NCBI GenBank assembly: GCA_028565635.1
Contig: JAOXYB010095493.1
Location: 1 to 21,825 of the forward strand
Length of the DNA: 21,825 bases
Direction: 5' to 3'
DNA from: Phoronis ovalis
Lineage: Eukaryota; Phoronida; Phoronidae
The translations under genes and the position numbers were made by a program. The notes beneath the pieces are model-generated. The model made no database searches and had not been told where the DNA came from. It saw nothing but the letters and a program-made list of their open reading frames with translations. Shown here one piece after another: positions 18,117 to 21,825 of the stretch (positions within the stretch are counted from its first letter, which is position 1; every line of letters begins with the position of its first letter).

Positions 18117-19422
18117 CAGACCAAGATATAGTCAACTGAATAACTAAGTTAATCTTAGCAACGCTTCATTTCAGATTTTCCAGTCTAGAAAATATGCTTA
18201 ATTTTTCCCGCAGAGGTGAAACCTTTGACAAAACCCTTCACAGAGAGAAGCAATTACAAGGGTGTAAGTATAAATGATGTATAAGTAACTCAATGGACAG
18301 TACCAGAGAAAAATTGGACACATAAGACTTTATATATAGCAATAAACAGATTTGTGAATATAGATACTGAGTTACACTACAGTTGCAGATGTCAGTTACA
18401 AAAGCACACAAGTTATCCATCTGGCCTTAGTCATAGAATATGAAAGTAATCTCACAAGATTTCTAGAGGTTAGCAAAACATAAGATTATTGGCAATCTGT
18501 CTATATAAGGCCACAGAATCATCTGCTTATCACAGATGAGCATGCTTTTAAACCACAGCAAACATTTAACACAGCCAATATTAAACTTTTTAATGGTTTA
18601 AATAGCATTAATTAACTGCAGGGCAGCAAATGTTGTGGTCTCTTTATGTGTAATTATAATTACATCAGATCACTCTGACCAGGTGATAACAAATTGTTTG
18701 ATCCATAAATCTACCCCAGCTCTGCCTAAACCTTGTCACTTCAATATTTGAATATAATTATATGCATGTATGCCTAAGACAAAACTTGTATTTACATTGT
18801 CTTGTTTGGCTATTGTTTTGTATCTTTCTAATTTAATTTTACCCTCTATTCTAGTGTCCTCCATGACACAAAATTACAGAGTATACATTAAGTATTTTTG
18901 AAACGTATATTATATCAGAACATTTGTGGGGTTTTAGATGGTAAGAGGTCTTCCCTGGCATTCTGTTTATACAGTTTAATTACTCAGTGCTTTCTCAGTG
19001 AAGGTTCAACATGATTCTGATTAATTGAAACATTTGCAGGTTTATTAGTATATGGGCAGTATATCAGCCATTAATTAACTGCAAGCTCCATACTATAATT
19101 TCACAAGTAAATATTTTTACTTCCACATGACCTCAGTGATAATTTTCTAAGGATAAACAGTTCCATTACAATCAATACTACATTTACTTATAGGTTTTAA
19201 TTTCTGTGGTGGAATTGGATTGCATTAAAACACTACTTCAAACAATAAAATGTAGTGGACTTATAATGTCACTTTAAGAATCACTGTGGGAATTCTATAG
19301 ATTGCAGGGAGGTTTAACATATGATAACAGATTATTTTAATGAATCATAGTAGTAATCTCTAGATTTAGTAACAGCCTTTTAATTGTTTGGTATCATTTA
19401 CAATAAACTGTATGATTTGGTA

Positions 19423-19660
19423 TTAACCAGTCTCTTTCTCTGTATCATTGACTGCCGAGCCCATAACTTTTTGTAACTGCATAATACTATGACAATTAAA
19501 TAGCAGTCTATCCCTGATAGATCTAAGGGGAATGTTATTACATAGTTTGGATGTTGAGCAATAGAGTCTATCCTTGTTTACATTAACTCCTGGAGTGTAC
19601 TGCACTCATATAGCACAGAGTGGAAACTGAGTCTTTCCTGTCTGCAGAGTAGCACAATTA
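19423..19660 (-). mobile_element. Possible relic of a non-LTR retrotransposon reverse transcriptase C-terminus
   Basis: The minus-strand frame reads [17 protein letters not shown], then LLFNCHSIMQLQKVM. This resembles the C-terminal pattern of Jockey/CR1-like ORF2 proteins (AKLWNxLPxxIRxxxSxxxFKxxLK). The frame continues upstream through one stop, consistent with decay. No catalytic reverse transcriptase motif or element end is visible, so the resemblance is weak and rests on pattern memory only. Confidence 0.3.
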
Positions 19661-19723
19661 GTCTTATGTCAAGACAACAATTGATGCTGTTTGACATTGA
19701 CAAAGAAAGAATTGTTTTTTTTA

Positions 19724-19872
19724 ATATATACATCTATATATATCTATATATATCTATATATATATCTATCTATATATATATCTATATCTATATCTATATC
19801 TATATCTATATCTATATCTATATCTATATCTATATCTATATATATATCTATATCTATATATATATATATATA
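19724..19872. repeat. TATATC / TA microsatellite
   Basis: About 150 bases of TA-rich simple repeat with a core of roughly ten (TCTATA) units at 19781-19840, flanked by TA and TATC variants. Open frames across it are low-complexity artefacts. It lies in the long MTSS intron next to two possible retroelement relics. Confidence 0.95.
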
Positions 19873-19974
19873 AGCATAAACATACAGTAGACCACATAGA
19901 CATATGATATTGTATTCAACGTTGCATTATAAACAGCTTTTGCAGGCAAAATTGGAGAGGAGCTTACCAGTTTA

Positions 19975-20210
19975 TTTTATTTTTAGACTTTATTTATTGA
20001 GGATAGAACATGCAAAGCCAACGGCTTATTTACAGCATGGTCCTCATTTTTTAATGCAATCAAAGGAAAGGAAGGACTAACTTATGGTCAATTACCCACG
20101 TCAGTAGCCGTTTGTTAACGTCCCTGAGAGATAGACCTCACAGAGACGGGACCGCCATTTGACATAGTCATCCGAGCAATGAGGGAAACGCAGTCCCTAC
20201 TGTTTTAGCA
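19975..20210 (-). mobile_element. Possible retroelement 3' tail
   Basis: On the minus strand a GC-richer segment (about 20090-20210) runs into a small hairpin AGCC-GTT-GGCT near 20020, then tandem AATAAATAAA hexamers and an A-rich tail ending near 19975. This layout is typical of non-LTR element or retrocopy 3' ends. No coding capacity or target-site duplication was found, so the class is unknown; an unrecognised 3' UTR is an alternative. Confidence 0.25.
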
Positions 20211-21039
20211 ACTATTTTCTGTATTTTAGTACTATAATGCATTTATTAAAAAACTTCCAATCAATGTTTCTAACAACTGATGTCAGTCTAGGGCTAGAGC
20301 TAAACAATTTTGAACAATTTCCAGCTAATAATATTTTGAAGATTCTGAATTACTAATTGTTTAATAAATACAGAACTAACGTATGGTACACTAGGGTACA
20401 TAAATTGTTCTCTCATACCTCTTGATACAAGATATCGAGAAAAAAACAGGATTTGTGCTTTTTCGATTATCTTTGTAAATTAATGTTTTGAATGTCATTC
20501 AAACAGTGTATTATGATTATTTATTGCTGCATACATCTCATAGTTTTGTCATCGGATGGTAAATTCAACATTTGAGATCAAAGCAAGATATTATATATCC
20601 CAATGCACTCTAACCATGATTTAAACATCCAACAGAACCAGCCTTAAAGCTTAAGTCTAATACAAATTCAACTCACAAAATGAGCAGTTTCCCACTGTGA
20701 TAAACAAAAAATTATTCAAAATTCAATATATCCCCCCCCTTATGCTAAGGCATCAATAAAGAATTGCAATAACTTAACATAAGAGTGATATATATTACAT
20801 AAGGTATACAGCCAGCCCGCAGAACCAGCAGAGTCATGCCAACCAGGCAGTGATGAACACAGTACTATAGGCTCACTCGTATTAATCACATAACAAATAT
20901 TTTGTCGTTTCATACATGGACACTTCTTCAAAGTTTTCTAATGGTATTTTTGAGTACATTACACTCATGAATAAGTAAAATGTCACAGCTTTGTTTTCTT
21001 GAAAATTATTACAGCATGTATATTTACCAAAATATAGTG

Positions 21040-21720
21040 TCACTTACTTAATGTGTCTACTTCACGTACCCGTGATCAACTGGTCTGTTCTGAGCTCTTT
21101 TATAATAGGTGACCTCAACATTAACAATTTCAACGCCACCTTGGGCTTTAAGGGCCAATCTCCTTTAAAGGAAGCACTAATCGACTTGTAATACGCACAC
21201 TTAAAAATAGTTGCGAAAAATATTTGGAAATGGACCCAAAGATAAACAACACTAAAGCATCGCTCAGGGTTTTATTTTTTTGCAAATATTTCCGACACTT
21301 CGCCCAGGGGTTGTTTTTTTTAGGAGGATTGTTGTCGGAAAACTCCGGTTAGAAGAAGTCGAACATGTTACATGGCTCTAACTTTCACTGACTTTTAATA
21401 AACACTTTTAGTTACCCCGGGAATCATTGTCGGAAATATCGTACAGTTAGATTCCGTAAACGGTTACGATTTCCGTAAATTCTTATAATTCTGTAAAGAT
21501 ACTTACACGAGCGGTAAAGTACCATTATTTTCTGAAAACGCATTTTGTTGCCATAAGTCATAATTTGTGGAATTGTAACTTTACGATGTGTTCCCCGGTT
21601 TACGTTAACTGTACAAAAGTGGTATCTAGTCACACTCGCCCCCTCGCGTCAGTTTCTACCAAACTGATCACTGCGCATGCTAGTTTTGTAAAATATGGCA
21701 CATGCGCAATGAGTATGGTA
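21040..21720. promoter_or_regulatory. CpG-richer block with TGCGCA motifs, possible promoter or enhancer
   Basis: CpG dinucleotides become visibly commoner than in the rest of the window, with CACGTACCCGTG near 21063 and two NRF1-like half-sites (CTGCGCATGC at 21671 and CATGCGCA at 21701). TCCGTAAA is repeated near 21453 and 21471. It could be an internal or upstream promoter of MTSS, a promoter of a gene further right, or a repeat. No transcript direction is evident. Confidence 0.3.
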
Positions 21721-21726
21721 TCTAGT
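21620..21726. repeat. Double inverted repeat flanked by 11-bp direct repeats
   Basis: TGGTATCTAGT occurs at 21620-21630 and again at 21716-21726. Between the copies lie a hairpin TCAGTTT/AAACTGA (21649-21655 and 21661-21667, 5-base loop) and a second inverted repeat TGCGCATG/CATGCGCA (21672-21679 and 21701-21708). The direct repeats look like a target-site duplication around an 85-base insertion, or the remnant of a tandem repeat. No known element is recognised. Confidence 0.5.
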
Positions 21727-21825
21727 TTTAATACATGATATGCTCAGTTGCATTCATTGACTTGCACGAGAACATATATTTACATACTAGAAGCAAGTCT
21801 ACTAATTATCACAAGGATTCAGTTC

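Larger units (their letters stand above)
17815..21825 (-). other. Long 5' intron of the MTSS gene (no N-terminal exon found)
   Basis: Four kilobases without a recognisable MTSS exon. I looked on the minus strand for the conserved I-BAR start (YPVWEDF and VVAAAAFLDAF in human) and found neither, so those exons probably lie beyond 21825. Also seen: a 15-base direct repeat CATTAATTAACTGCA at 18606-18620 and 19069-19083, plus the repeats listed separately. Confidence 0.65.

Noticed and set aside
19666-19890. Tyr-Ile and Ser-Ile repeat open frames
   Set aside because: Translation of the TATATC microsatellite; not a gene.
21424-21633. 69-codon minus-strand open frame in the CpG-richer block, as a possible first exon of MTSS
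   Set aside because: The peptide shows none of the conserved I-BAR start and is rich in Arg, Tyr and Ile without pattern.
1-21825. tRNA, rRNA, CRISPR or bacterial-type operon features
   Set aside because: No cloverleaf with A/B boxes, ribosomal core sequence or regularly spaced direct-repeat array was seen; the whole window reads as intron-containing animal DNA.

Overview
The window is animal nuclear DNA. It is AT-rich and not bacterial: genes are split by GT-AG introns of about 300 to 1,800 bases, coding exons are short islands, and two animal-specific proteins can be rebuilt exon by exon. The proteins are clearly diverged from vertebrate ones, so a non-vertebrate metazoan (for example a marine invertebrate) is likely. 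The phylum cannot be fixed from this sequence alone.

Layout. (1) Bases 706-3790, plus strand: a complete three-exon gene for a 313-residue PX-domain sorting nexin of the SNX20/SNX21 family, with candidate promoter sequence before it and a 3' UTR ending near an AATAAA at 4312. (2) Bases 3791-6590: shared 3' flank of two converging genes, with no further gene seen. (3) Bases 6591-17814, minus strand: fifteen coding exons of an MTSS1/MTSS2 (missing-in-metastasis, I-BAR/WH2) gene. All splice phases join, giving one open frame of 829 complete residues plus stop. The first ~70 residues of the I-BAR domain are missing and should lie beyond the right edge. (4) Bases 17815-21825: no exon recognised. 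This is interpreted as the large 5' intron of the MTSS gene. It holds a TATATC microsatellite, two possible retroelement relics, a perfect 11-bp stem-loop and, at the far right, a CpG-richer block with a repeat-flanked double inverted repeat.

The sorting nexin should act on endosomal phosphoinositide membranes. The MTSS protein bends PIP2-rich plasma membrane outward and links it to actin. They are neighbours with converging 3' ends, and nothing in the sequence shows that they work together.

I found no new defence or mobile system. The most interesting signals concern MTSS exon evolution and alternative splicing: a tandemly duplicated exon whose extra copy is a frame-neutral cassette with a GC donor, a decayed second copy of another exon in the neighbouring intron, a NAGNAG acceptor, a tandem donor, and a conserved DSGxxS degron-like motif.
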